A stretch of DNA of 11,349 nucleotides from JAWVYT01 sp964605205. GTDB lineage: Bacteria > Gemmatimonadota > Gemmatimonadetes > Longimicrobiales > RSA9. Under the pieces are notes generated by a model. It was not told the origin of the DNA. It made no database searches and saw only the letters and a list, made by a program, of their open reading frames with translations. Location: contig CAZSBL010000114.1 of assembly GCA_964605205.1 (NCBI GenBank), positions 1 through 11,349 of the forward strand, read 5' to 3'. This document shows positions 1 through 6,109 of the stretch, piece by piece; position 1 is the first letter of the stretch; the number at the start of each line of letters is the position of its first letter. Position numbers and translations under genes: made by a program.

Positions 1-39
1 CTCCGCGGTTCACCGGGCGTTCGCCCCGCCCAGCCCCCG

Positions 40-57
40 GGAGCCGACGCTGGCTCC
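40..57. terminator. GC-rich hairpin, possible terminator
   Basis: A perfect 6-bp stem (GGAGCC / GGCTCC) encloses a 6-nt loop. On the plus strand it is followed by TTTC, so the tail is weak in that direction, and there is no T-run on the minus strand. It lies about 70 bp past the stop of the AAA+ gene and could serve as a bidirectional stem-loop. Being a terminator is inference. Confidence 0.3.
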
Positions 58-101
58 TTTCACCCACTGCAGATGTCGCCGCTGGAAAGGGCTGCCCGCT
101 G

Positions 102-116
102 CCCCGACCTTCGGGG
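102..116 (-). terminator. Stem-loop just after the AAA+ gene stop
   Basis: A perfect stem of CCCCGA and TCGGGG with a 3-nt loop starts 12 nt past the stop codon of the AAA+ gene. No T-run follows on the minus strand, so it is not a canonical intrinsic terminator. Position and stem strength make a 3'-end role possible. Confidence 0.35.
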
Positions 117-128
117 GGCCACCCGGCC

Positions 129-1481
129 TCAGAAGCCGATCCGGCGCTTCTCCTTGATCAGGTCGTCGACCTCCATGTCGACGTCGTCGGGGACCAGGGT
201 GACCAGCTCGTCCACGGTGACGGTCCCGTCCTCGGCGGCCCGGGCGGCCATGTTGGCGTAGGCCTGCTCGAAGAGGGAGCGGGCGAAGCGGGCGTTGCCG
301 AAGTCCTGGCGCCCGGCGTTGCGGGCGAAGATGGCCCGGGCCTTCTCCCGCACGCCATCGGCCAGGCCGATCCCGGTCTCGTGGGCGAAGCCGGCGAAGA
401 TCTCGGTCAGCTCGTCGGGCGAGTAGTCGGGGAACGTAATGTAGGTCTTGAAGCGGCTCCGGAGCCCGGGGTTCGAGCCCACGAACTCGGCCATCTCGTC
501 TTCGTAGCCGGCCACGATCACGGCCAGCTCGCCACGGTAGTCCTCCATGGCCTTCACCAGGGTGGCGATGGCCTCGCGGCCGAAGTCGAGGTCCGACCGG
601 GGCGTGAGGGCGTACGCCTCGTCGATGAAGAGGACGCCGGGGCGTGACCGGTTGATGACGTCCTGCGTCTTCATGGCCGTCTGCCCCACGTACCCGGCAA
701 TGAGGTCGGACCGGCCCGCCTCGGTGAACCGGGCACCGGCCAGCGCTCCGGTGGCGGCGTAGAGCCGGGCCATGAGCCGGGCGACCGTCGTCTTCCCCGT
801 CCCCGGCGGCCCGGTGAACACCAGGTGCAGGCTCGGGTTCACCGGCGCGAGCCCCGCCTTCTCCCGCTCCAGGTTGGCCTGCACCACGGCGATGACGTCC
901 CGGACCCGCTCCTTGACCGGGCCCAGCCCGATGAGGGCGTCGAGCTCGGCCAGCACGTCGGCGACGGTCTCCTTCGGCGACGCCCCGCCCTCCACCTCCC
1001 CGGGCGACGCCGCACGCACGGCCTCCGCCCCGCCCACCGCCTCGCCCACCGCCGGCTCCTGGGACCCACCAGTCACCGGACCGGTGTGCCCGGCCTCGGA
1101 GCCGCCGGCGCCGTCAGCCGCCCCGGAGCCCGGGGGTCCCCCGGAGGCGTCGGGCCCTTCCGGCCCCCCCGGGCTCCCCGGACTCCCGGCACCATCGGGA
1201 CGGTCCTCCCGGGTAAGCTCGGCCTCGAGGACCGCCAGCGCGTCGGCCTCCGACGGCAGCCGCTCCAGGAGCGCCACGGCGTCGGCCCGCAGCGCCGGTA
1301 CGTCCAGCGCGTGGCCCCGGGGCTCGAGGGCCGCCCGGGCGGCGTGATAGAGGGGCTCCACGCCGTGGCGGTCGCGGAAGCGCCTGGCAATGGCGAACAG
1401 CACGTGGCGCGGCTCCACCTCCGCGTGCCCCCACGCCTTGGCGACGGACACGGCCCGGTCCCGGATCTCGGCTCTGAGCAC
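129..1481 (-). CDS. CbxX/CfqX-family AAA+ ATPase with Clp-N-like N-terminal segment
   Basis: Predicted cytosolic AAA+ ATPase of 450 aa. The ATPase core spans about residues 175-440. It has Walker A GPPGTGKT (224-231), a pore-loop-like YVGQT (264-268), Walker B VLFIDEA (283-289), an arginine-finger region GLRSRF (339-344) and a sensor-2 GNARF (395-399). This is the pattern of the CbxX/CfqX, SpoVK and EccA group, hexameric remodelling ATPases that include Rubisco activase and the type VII secretion ATPase EccA. Residues 1-90 carry HAEVEPRHVLFAIA, which resembles one ClpA/B N-terminal repeat, a substrate or adaptor docking module. Residues 93-170 are a Gly/Pro/Ser/Glu-rich disordered linker. The GTG start lies 6 nt past the stop of the YbjN-like gene, so the two are probably co-translated. 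Its substrate is unknown. No Rubisco or ESX gene is visible here, so neither role is claimed. Confidence 0.9.
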   Translation of the reverse strand: MLRAEIRDRAVSVAKAWGHAEVEPRHVLFAIARRFRDRHGVEPLYHAARAALEPRGHALDVPALRADAVALLERLPSEADALAVLEAELTREDRPDGAGSPGSPGGPEGPDASGGPPGSGAADGAGGSEAGHTGPVTGGSQEPAVGEAVGGAEAVRAASPGEVEGGASPKETVADVLAELDALIGLGPVKERVRDVIAVVQANLEREKAGLAPVNPSLHLVFTGPPGTGKTTVARLMARLYAATGALAGARFTEAGRSDLIAGYVGQTAMKTQDVINRSRPGVLFIDEAYALTPRSDLDFGREAIATLVKAMEDYRGELAVIVAGYEDEMAEFVGSNPGLRSRFKTYITFPDYSPDELTEIFAGFAHETGIGLADGVREKARAIFARNAGRQDFGNARFARSLFEQAYANMAARAAEDGTVTVDELVTLVPDDVDMEVDDLIKEKRRIGF

Positions 1482-1487
1482 CGTCGC

Positions 1488-1946
1488 CTACCGGTCCGCC
1501 AGCCGCTTGCCGCCGAACCGGGCCTGGAGCTCGTCGTCCAGGTCATCGGCCACGGTCAGCACCCCGAACATGGCCGTCGCCAGCTCGGGCTCATCGAGGT
1601 AGTCGCCCAGCAGCGTATGGGTCATGACCAGGAAGAGGGTGCCCGGCTCCTCCGGGTCCTCAGCGGCGGCCACGTGCCCGAACAGGTAGTCGCCACCCTT
1701 CGTGGCCACCCACTCGTAGAGCTCCGGCGACGGCGGTACCGCCCACAGGACCGGCGCCGCCACCCGCACCAGCGTACGGGGATCGCCGTGCTCGTCCTCG
1801 CCCCAGTCCAGCACCCGGAGCCGCACCTGCGTGCTCATCTCCGCGAACTGCACGGACATGGTGTCGCCCTCCAACTGGACCCGGAGCCCCATGGGGCCCG
1901 TCAGGATCCGCTGGACTTTCATCATCGTCTGCTCGACCGTGGCCAT
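1488..1946 (-). CDS. YbjN / type III secretion chaperone-like protein
   Basis: A 152-aa soluble protein with no signal peptide or membrane segment. The ATG start is supported by GGAGG at 1953-1957, 6 nt upstream. The sequence alternates beta-rich and helical stretches, with VRVAAPVLWAVPPSPELYEW in the middle. Its C-terminal part (THTLLGDYLDEPEL, then VADDLDDEL and FGGKR) resembles the YbjN/TY-Chap fold that is common as chaperone-like small proteins in high-GC bacteria. It is the first gene of an operon with the CbxX-type AAA+ ATPase. A chaperone- or adaptor-like protein beside a remodelling ATPase suggests that it presents substrates or controls the ATPase, which is inference. The family call is by motif resemblance only. 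Confidence 0.7.
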   Translation of the reverse strand: MATVEQTMMKVQRILTGPMGLRVQLEGDTMSVQFAEMSTQVRLRVLDWGEDEHGDPRTLVRVAAPVLWAVPPSPELYEWVATKGGDYLFGHVAAAEDPEEPGTLFLVMTHTLLGDYLDEPELATAMFGVLTVADDLDDELQARFGGKRLADR

Positions 1947-2309
1947 CGCGGGCCTCCGAGGTCCGGGTCACGTGGCGGGCGGGGCACGCCGGGGACCAAG
2001 ATGCCCAGGGGCGCGGTACGGGGCAACGGGGTCCGCGCCGCGGGGCAACCCATCGCGCGTGGTCGGGGCACGGGTGTCCGCTTCGTCGCTTGGTCCTCAC
2101 CCCATCATGACGGTCGCGGTGGCGTCGGGGGTCCGGGTGCGGCCCGGGCTTCGTGGTGCGGCGGGTTCGCGGCGCGGGGTTGCGAATATCGCTCCTCAGC
2201 GGACACCCGCACCCCTCCCTGCAGGTATGAACGGCCACCGCCCGTGAGGTCCGCCTCGTGCGCGTGCTCCGTGCGGGTGCCGGTGTGCGAGCTGCTGGGT
2301 CGGCCCCGG
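1947..2309. other. Non-coding gap between higA and the YbjN-like gene
   Basis: These 363 bp hold no reading frame that looks coding on either strand; the frames that stay open are GC-rich and of low complexity. The gap must contain the promoter of the YbjN/AAA+ operon, but I cannot place a convincing -35/-10 pair. It holds a 12-bp perfect inverted repeat (2071-2082 with 2198-2209). A second 9-bp inverted pair, CACCCGCAC at 2204-2212 with GTGCGGGTG at 2271-2279, shares bases with the right arm. A short palindrome, GCGATATTCGC on the minus strand, lies just inside the right arm. Confidence 0.6.
2071..2209. repeat. Pair of 12-bp perfect inverted repeats, 115 bp apart
   Basis: CGGGTGTCCGCT at 2071-2082 returns as its exact reverse complement at 2198-2209. 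A GGGG is conserved two bases outside each arm. The enclosed 115 bp have no coding look. A short non-autonomous element, a structured RNA or a paired protein-binding site would all fit. The repeat is seen directly and its role is unknown. Confidence 0.5.
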
Positions 2310-2630
2310 CTACGCCGCCACGTTTGGCAGCGGCTCGATCCGCTGGATCGCGTCGGCAGCGGGCGAGTGACGCTCGTGCCACAGGTCCCAGTCCATCTGC
2401 AACCCCAGCCAGAAGTCGGCGTCCATGCCGGTGGCCCGCTCCAGGCGCAGCGCCGTGTTCGGCGTCACACCCCGGCGGCCGTTCACCACGGCGTTGAGCC
2501 GCACGTACGACACCCCGATCCGATCGGCGAACTCGGTCTGCTGGATCCCGAGGGGTTCCAGGAACTCCTCGCGGAGCATGGTGCCCGGATGCGTGGGTGG
2601 GCGGTCTTCGGGAAGCCTCTGTGTGCTCAT
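2310..2630 (-). CDS. higA: HigA-type XRE antitoxin
   Basis: Antitoxin of 106 aa expected to bind and neutralise HigB and to repress the shared promoter. The N-terminus has PTHPGTMLREEFLEPLGI, the signature of the HigA branch of XRE regulators. A helix-turn-helix follows over about residues 28-60 (QTEFADRIGVSYVRLNAVVN). The tail MDADFWLGLQMDWDLW is also typical of the family. The ATG start is chosen because it includes the conserved PTHPG; the reading frame runs further upstream but only as antisense-like sequence inside higB. No good ribosome-binding site precedes it, and it starts 16 nt after the higB stop, so translation is probably coupled to the toxin gene. Length is normal for the family and no lesion is visible. 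Confidence 0.93.
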   Translation of the reverse strand: MSTQRLPEDRPPTHPGTMLREEFLEPLGIQQTEFADRIGVSYVRLNAVVNGRRGVTPNTALRLERATGMDADFWLGLQMDWDLWHERHSPAADAIQRIEPLPNVAA

Positions 2631-2646
2631 CGCGTGTGCTGGGCCG

Positions 2647-2940
2647 TCAATGATAGTCGGTGATCTGCAGCTCCGCCGGGCCGTTGTCGGTCCAGACGAA
2701 ACAGATGCGGTACTGATCGTTGATCCGGTTGCTGTGCTGCCCGGCGCGGTCACCCGAGAGAGCCTTCAGCCGGTTCCCTGGCGGAACGCCGAGCTGCTGC
2801 AAACGTGCCACACGATTCAACTGGTCCAGCTTGCGTTGCGCCGTACTCCACAGCTCGAGTGGAAGCCTTCGCCGTGCCCGCCTCGTTTCCTCGCCATCGT
2901 AGATGGCAGCGGTCTCCTCATCCTTAAACGAGACGATCAT
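2647..2940 (-). CDS. higB: HigB-type mRNA interferase toxin
   Basis: A 97-aa RelE/ParE-superfamily toxin. HigB proteins cut mRNA at the ribosome. The protein starts MIVSFKDEETAAIYDGEE, has the conserved core LGVPPGNRLKALSGDRAGQHS followed by RINDQYRICF, and ends in ITDYH, all hallmarks of the HigB family. Toxin-before-antitoxin order is also characteristic of higBA. The ATG start has only a weak ribosome-binding site (GCGGAC). The AT-rich promoter and a perfect palindrome lie directly upstream, fitting autoregulation by HigA or HigBA. It appears intact, so the pair is probably functional. Confidence 0.93.
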   Translation of the reverse strand: MIVSFKDEETAAIYDGEETRRARRRLPLELWSTAQRKLDQLNRVARLQQLGVPPGNRLKALSGDRAGQHSNRINDQYRICFVWTDNGPAELQITDYH

Positions 2941-2951
2941 GTCCGCACATA

Positions 2952-2966
2952 AAACGTAGTACGTTT
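2952..2966. promoter_or_regulatory. Palindromic operator of higBA
   Basis: A perfect inverted repeat of two 7-bp arms, AAACGTA and TACGTTT, is separated by one base and centred 19 bp upstream of the higB start codon. With a one-base bulge the symmetry extends outward to AT on each side. Its size, symmetry and position are those of a HigA binding site. Assignment to HigA is inference from known higBA autoregulation. Confidence 0.65.
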
Positions 2967-2981
2967 ATCGTTATATATCAA
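2953..2981 (-). promoter_or_regulatory. Candidate sigma-70-type promoter of higBA
   Basis: On the minus strand TTGATA (2981-2976, five of six matches to the -35 consensus) is followed after 17 bp by TACGTT (2958-2953), a -10 that keeps the leading TA and final T. The -10 lies inside the palindromic operator, so a bound repressor would block it. The -35 overlaps the stop codon of the preceding gene. A stretch of more than 30 AT-rich bases here stands out in otherwise GC-rich DNA. Confidence 0.5.
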
Positions 2982-3412
2982 GCCTGGGCGCTTCCCTCCA
3001 GGATCACCTCCCGCACGCACGCTTCGATCCCGTCCAGGATCTCGCGGGCGAGGAGGAGCTCGGTGGCGTCGGCGCCGGGGATGCGGGCGATGTCATCGAG
3101 GTGCTCGCGGGAGCGGCGGATGCCTCCGAGGGCCCGGGCCCGGCTCGCCTCCCGGTCCGCGGTGGTGAAGCGTCGCGGGGGCTCGGCGTCGCCGTGGATG
3201 CCGGCGATGCCGCACCCGATGTCTACGGCCGCCAGGATCGTGGGCTTGAACAGCCGCCACTGGTGTTCGGGCGGCAGGCTCTGGAAGAGCCGGTCGGTGC
3301 AGCGGACGAAGGTGCGGGCGGCAAGGAACTCGGGGAGGTCCTCGAACGCCTGCCCCGTGATGGGTTCCGGCTTCCTGCCGGGGGGCGGGAATCTCCGGTC
3401 ACGCTTCTTCAT
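2978..3412 (-). CDS. Small helical protein, possibly of the four-helix-bundle (S23/Avd-like) type
   Basis: A 144-aa protein, mostly helical by composition, with no signal peptide or membrane segment. The core FVRCTDRLFQSLPPEHQWRL followed by LAAVDIGCGIAGIHGD matches the general layout of four-helix-bundle proteins: a helix, then F..LP.E..W.L, then a helix with small residues and a basic loop. Later helices run through RRSREHLDDIARI and LLLAREILDGIEACV. Identification is moderate and no activity is assigned. The chosen ATG has GGAGG five bases upstream. A GTG eight codons earlier (3436) has no ribosome-binding site. It is the last gene of the SEC-C cluster and ends within the higBA promoter. 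No reverse transcriptase is near, so an Avd role in a diversity-generating element is not supported. Confidence 0.75.
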   Translation of the reverse strand: MKKRDRRFPPPGRKPEPITGQAFEDLPEFLAARTFVRCTDRLFQSLPPEHQWRLFKPTILAAVDIGCGIAGIHGDAEPPRRFTTADREASRARALGGIRRSREHLDDIARIPGADATELLLAREILDGIEACVREVILEGSAQA

Positions 3413-3486
3413 CGGCGCCTCCGTGGTTGGGGTCACGGGAAGATGGGGCGCCAGGGGCGCGGAGCCGATAGCGGGATGGGACGACT

Positions 3487-3720
3487 TCAGGTCGGAATGC
3501 GACGAGATGGGCTACGACCTAGCCGGGCGGCCCTTCCCGCCATCTGTTCCGGGGTGTACCACGCCTCGTCGCACTCCGAACAGCGATAGAGATCGCGCTC
3601 CACCTTCGCCGCGCGACGGCCGAGCTTCACCTCCTGGCGTTCCCGGACCCGGAGGCGGCAGCCCTCACAACAGCTCGATCTGCACGCTGTCGTCGCCGGT
3701 ACCGCGCCGCTGCCGGGGCG
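3487..3720 (-). pseudogene. Zinc-ribbon reading frame without a start codon
   Basis: The span given runs from the previous in-frame stop (TAA at 3721-3723) to a TGA. The frame reads like the tail of a zinc-ribbon protein: CEGC at 3669-3658, 25 residues including ERQEVKLGRRAAKVERDLYR, then CSEC at 3582-3571 and DEAWYTPEQM. The CX2C-X25-CX2C spacing and the closing TPEQM recall YgiT/MqsA-type zinc-finger modules. No ATG, GTG or TTG precedes the first cysteine in frame. The first is GTG at 3630-3628, which loses the first CXXC and has its purine tract too close. The cysteines begin where the SEC-C gene ends, one frame over (+1). It could be a remnant with a lost start, a C-terminal extension of the SEC-C protein reached by frameshift or sequence error, or a coupled small gene. 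Confidence 0.45.
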
Positions 3721-5917
3721 TTATCCCCGGGTCGGCGGAGCCGGCCGATTCGAGCCCACGCGTCGGGTGCCCACGCCCCACCTCAACAGGGATTTCGGCC
3801 GCATCCAGGGCGACGGCCAGGTCGAGAACGGCGTCCATCCGCTGCGGATACGGCAGGGTCTCGTCCTCGGTGATGGCGTCCAGGATCGCGGCGATCTCGT
3901 CGGTGCCGACCCCCTCCAGGGCCAGGGGCTCGCGGGCCAGGAGCCACGCTGCCGCCGCCAGGGCATCGCCCTCGAGGGCACCGTGGTCGGCGAGCCAGGC
4001 GATGGGGAGGACGGCGGCGTAGGGCGGCTCGTCGAAGTCCGGGGGCAGCACCCGCAGGAGAAGGCCCAGGCCGTAGCGGGCCAGGACTTCCAGAACGGGC
4101 GCCGGGAGCGCGGCGTCGCGCAGGCCCGCGCGGACGACGTACCCGAAGGCCACGGGGTCATCGAGGATGTCGGCGTTCGCGCGACGGTCGGGCGCGTCGG
4201 CTCGCCCCGGGCCGGAGCGGTCGAGAAAGTCGCGGACCCCGGCGGTGAGCACCGCCTGGATGGCGGGGGCATGGTCGTGGAGCCCATGATCGGCGACGAA
4301 GGCGTCGATATCGAAACCCTCGCCCATGTGTTCCTGGAGGCGCACCTCGGCCACCACCGGGCCAAGGTGCTCGCGGAGCTCAGCCGCGTCCCGCACCGGA
4401 AGGAGGTCCCTCAGCTCCAGGGCGTCGGTCCACCGGATCTCCAGGCCGTCATCTGCGTCGTCCCACAGGTCGGCCGACTCCTCGGCCACGGTGCGCAGCT
4501 CCCGGCTCCGGGCGCTCACCGACGCCGACGAGACGTCGAACCACCCGGCCACGGTGGCGGCGGAGGGCGCCCGGGTCCAGAAGGAGTCCCACAGCAGCGC
4601 CGCGTGCAGCGCGCCCGCGGCGAAGGTGTGGGGTCCGTGGGCCCGCAGCAGGGCGTCGGGCCGCTCCCCGGCGTAAACGGTCAGGAGCTCGAGCGCCAGC
4701 TCGAGGACGGGTGGCGCTACCTCCGGGCTCTCGCCGGCCACGTCGAGCAGCCGGTCCCGCAGCTCTTCGAGCCGGTCCGCCACGTCAGCGTCGAAATCCC
4801 CATCCTCGACGGTGTACGCAGGGCCGTATCCGAGACCAGGGCCGGGCAGGTACTCGAGGCGAACACCGCCGTCCTCCGCCTCCCAGACCTCGATGTCATC
4901 CAGGTCACCCGGGCCACCGGGCTCGTCGCGCCCGGCAAGGAAAGCGGGCACCGCCCGGAGGATGGCCGTCAGGTCCTCGACCACGGCAGAATCGATCCCG
5001 CCGCCAGGCGTGTTCAGCGTGTAGAGGTTCGGGTAGGCGTCCGGCCCGGCCACCGTCCAGCCCGAGGCCATGATCTCCCGGCGCGCGGGCCCCGGGAGCT
5101 GGTCGAGCGGGCCGAAGTCGAGGGTGATCATCGCGCCCTCGAAGGACTCCAGAACCCACTCGGGGCCCATCCAGCCGATGAGGTCGTAGTCCTCGTAGTC
5201 TGAGAGCAGGGCGAGGCCGCGCTGGAGTCCCGCCTCGCCCATGACGGCGGCCGCCCACTCGCGATCTCCCACCACCGCCAGCAGCGGCCCGTCGCCCAGC
5301 CGCGCCCACGGCTCCGCCCGGTAGAATGCGGCCGCCGCGTCGAATAGTGCCCCGCACACACTGCCCGGCAGCCCCCACCCCTCCCGCCAGCTCGGGGCCG
5401 ACTCGGCCAGGGGTACCTCGTCGTGGCCGGCCATCTCCCGGTTCAGCGACCGAGCCGCGTCCAGGAGCCCGGACAGGTCCCCGTCCGCACGGACCTCGAT
5501 GCCGTCGCCCAGCGCCGTCACCAGCGCATCGGCCAGCGCCGCCGCCACCTCGGCGTGCCGGACCCGCACCACCCCGGGGGTCACGCCCACGGCGTCCCGG
5601 GTCTCGCGCACGGCCCCCGCCAGCGCATCAGCCACGTCCTCCACCGTGCCCAGGGGTGCGTGGGAGGTCTCGACGTGGAGCACCAGGCCGTCGGCCGTCA
5701 CCATGGCCACGGTGGTCCGGCGCGCCGGCGCCGCATGGATCTCGACGCTCAACGGGAACACACCCACCTCCCAGTCGCAGGACGCCGCGGCCTCCTGCAT
5801 CGCTTCCCCCACCGTGCGCGCGGACTCTACCGCCTTCGCCCGGTCCGTCGGGAGACAGCAGCGCTTGTACTTTCGCCCGGAGCCGCACGGGCACGGCGCG
5901 TTTCTGGAGGTCTGCAT
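3665..5917 (-). CDS. SEC-C motif protein of unknown function
   Basis: A 750-aa acidic, soluble protein. Residues 6-21 form a SEC-C zinc-binding motif, NAPCPCGSGRKYKRCC, with ligands C9, C11, C20 and C21, as at the C-terminus of SecA. Here it opens the protein. About residues 410-480 are helical and contain a helix-turn-helix-like stretch (ATVAGWFDVSSASVSARSRE), resembling a segment found in other large SEC-C proteins. The rest is rich in Asp/Glu/Ala/Leu and I do not recognise it. The start is set by the SEC-C motif and by AGGGTGATC just upstream of the ATG; the open frame continues upstream but as low-complexity Arg-rich sequence. The final 40 residues look disordered, and a start-less zinc-ribbon frame overlaps the end in the +1 frame. 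A role as a metal-dependent adaptor is possible but unproven. Confidence 0.85.
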   Translation of the reverse strand: MQTSRNAPCPCGSGRKYKRCCLPTDRAKAVESARTVGEAMQEAAASCDWEVGVFPLSVEIHAAPARRTTVAMVTADGLVLHVETSHAPLGTVEDVADALAGAVRETRDAVGVTPGVVRVRHAEVAAALADALVTALGDGIEVRADGDLSGLLDAARSLNREMAGHDEVPLAESAPSWREGWGLPGSVCGALFDAAAAFYRAEPWARLGDGPLLAVVGDREWAAAVMGEAGLQRGLALLSDYEDYDLIGWMGPEWVLESFEGAMITLDFGPLDQLPGPARREIMASGWTVAGPDAYPNLYTLNTPGGGIDSAVVEDLTAILRAVPAFLAGRDEPGGPGDLDDIEVWEAEDGGVRLEYLPGPGLGYGPAYTVEDGDFDADVADRLEELRDRLLDVAGESPEVAPPVLELALELLTVYAGERPDALLRAHGPHTFAAGALHAALLWDSFWTRAPSAATVAGWFDVSSASVSARSRELRTVAEESADLWDDADDGLEIRWTDALELRDLLPVRDAAELREHLGPVVAEVRLQEHMGEGFDIDAFVADHGLHDHAPAIQAVLTAGVRDFLDRSGPGRADAPDRRANADILDDPVAFGYVVRAGLRDAALPAPVLEVLARYGLGLLLRVLPPDFDEPPYAAVLPIAWLADHGALEGDALAAAAWLLAREPLALEGVGTDEIAAILDAITEDETLPYPQRMDAVLDLAVALDAAEIPVEVGRGHPTRGLESAGSADPGITPRQRRGTGDDSVQIELL

Positions 5918-6033
5918 GGTGATCACCCTTTTGGTTGCGCGACGCCGGGACGGGATCTCCGGCCCCCTGCCGCGACGATAGCGAAGCTGCGAAGCCGCGA
6001 CAACACCCCGCGCATCCCGTCGCCATTGAAGTA

Positions 6034-6055
6034 CGGACGGTACACCATCAGCCAC
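6034..6055 (-). repeat. Left REP-like inverted repeat of the RAYT unit
   Basis: Read on the minus strand it begins GTGGC, then one variable base, then GATGGTGTACCGTCCG. It matches the right copy at 7141-7162 in 21 of 22 positions, in opposite orientation. GATGG and CCGTC can pair around a TGTA loop with one T-G wobble. A GTGG head followed by an imperfect palindrome is the layout of REP elements (classically GTAG or GGAG plus hairpin). The GTGG end faces the transposase gene. It also sits about 120 bp upstream of the SEC-C gene and so may lie in that gene's leader. Confidence 0.7.
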
Positions 6056-6109
6056 CTTTGACCGATCCAGCTATGGCTCTGCCCCGATTCGCCAGCCATC
6101 GTTGCGGGC

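Noticed and set aside
129..1481. Rubisco activase or ESX ATPase EccA as a specific function
   Set aside because: The AAA+ core fits the family, but no Rubisco or type VII secretion gene is present and the N-terminus is not a TPR array, so only the family level is claimed.
825..2663. Long plus-strand open frame (612 codons)
   Set aside because: It runs antisense to the AAA+ ATPase, the YbjN-like gene and higA, all with clear family motifs. Its translation is Arg/Pro/His/Gly-rich with no domain, as expected of the complement of GC-rich genes.
2978..3412. Avd-like accessory protein of a diversity-generating retroelement
   Set aside because: Only a loose four-helix resemblance. No reverse transcriptase, template repeat or variable repeat is visible.
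3767..5203. Plus-strand open frame of 478 codons opposite the SEC-C gene
   Set aside because: Low-complexity translation with no motif, while the minus strand has a SEC-C motif and balanced composition. Treated as a complementary-strand shadow.
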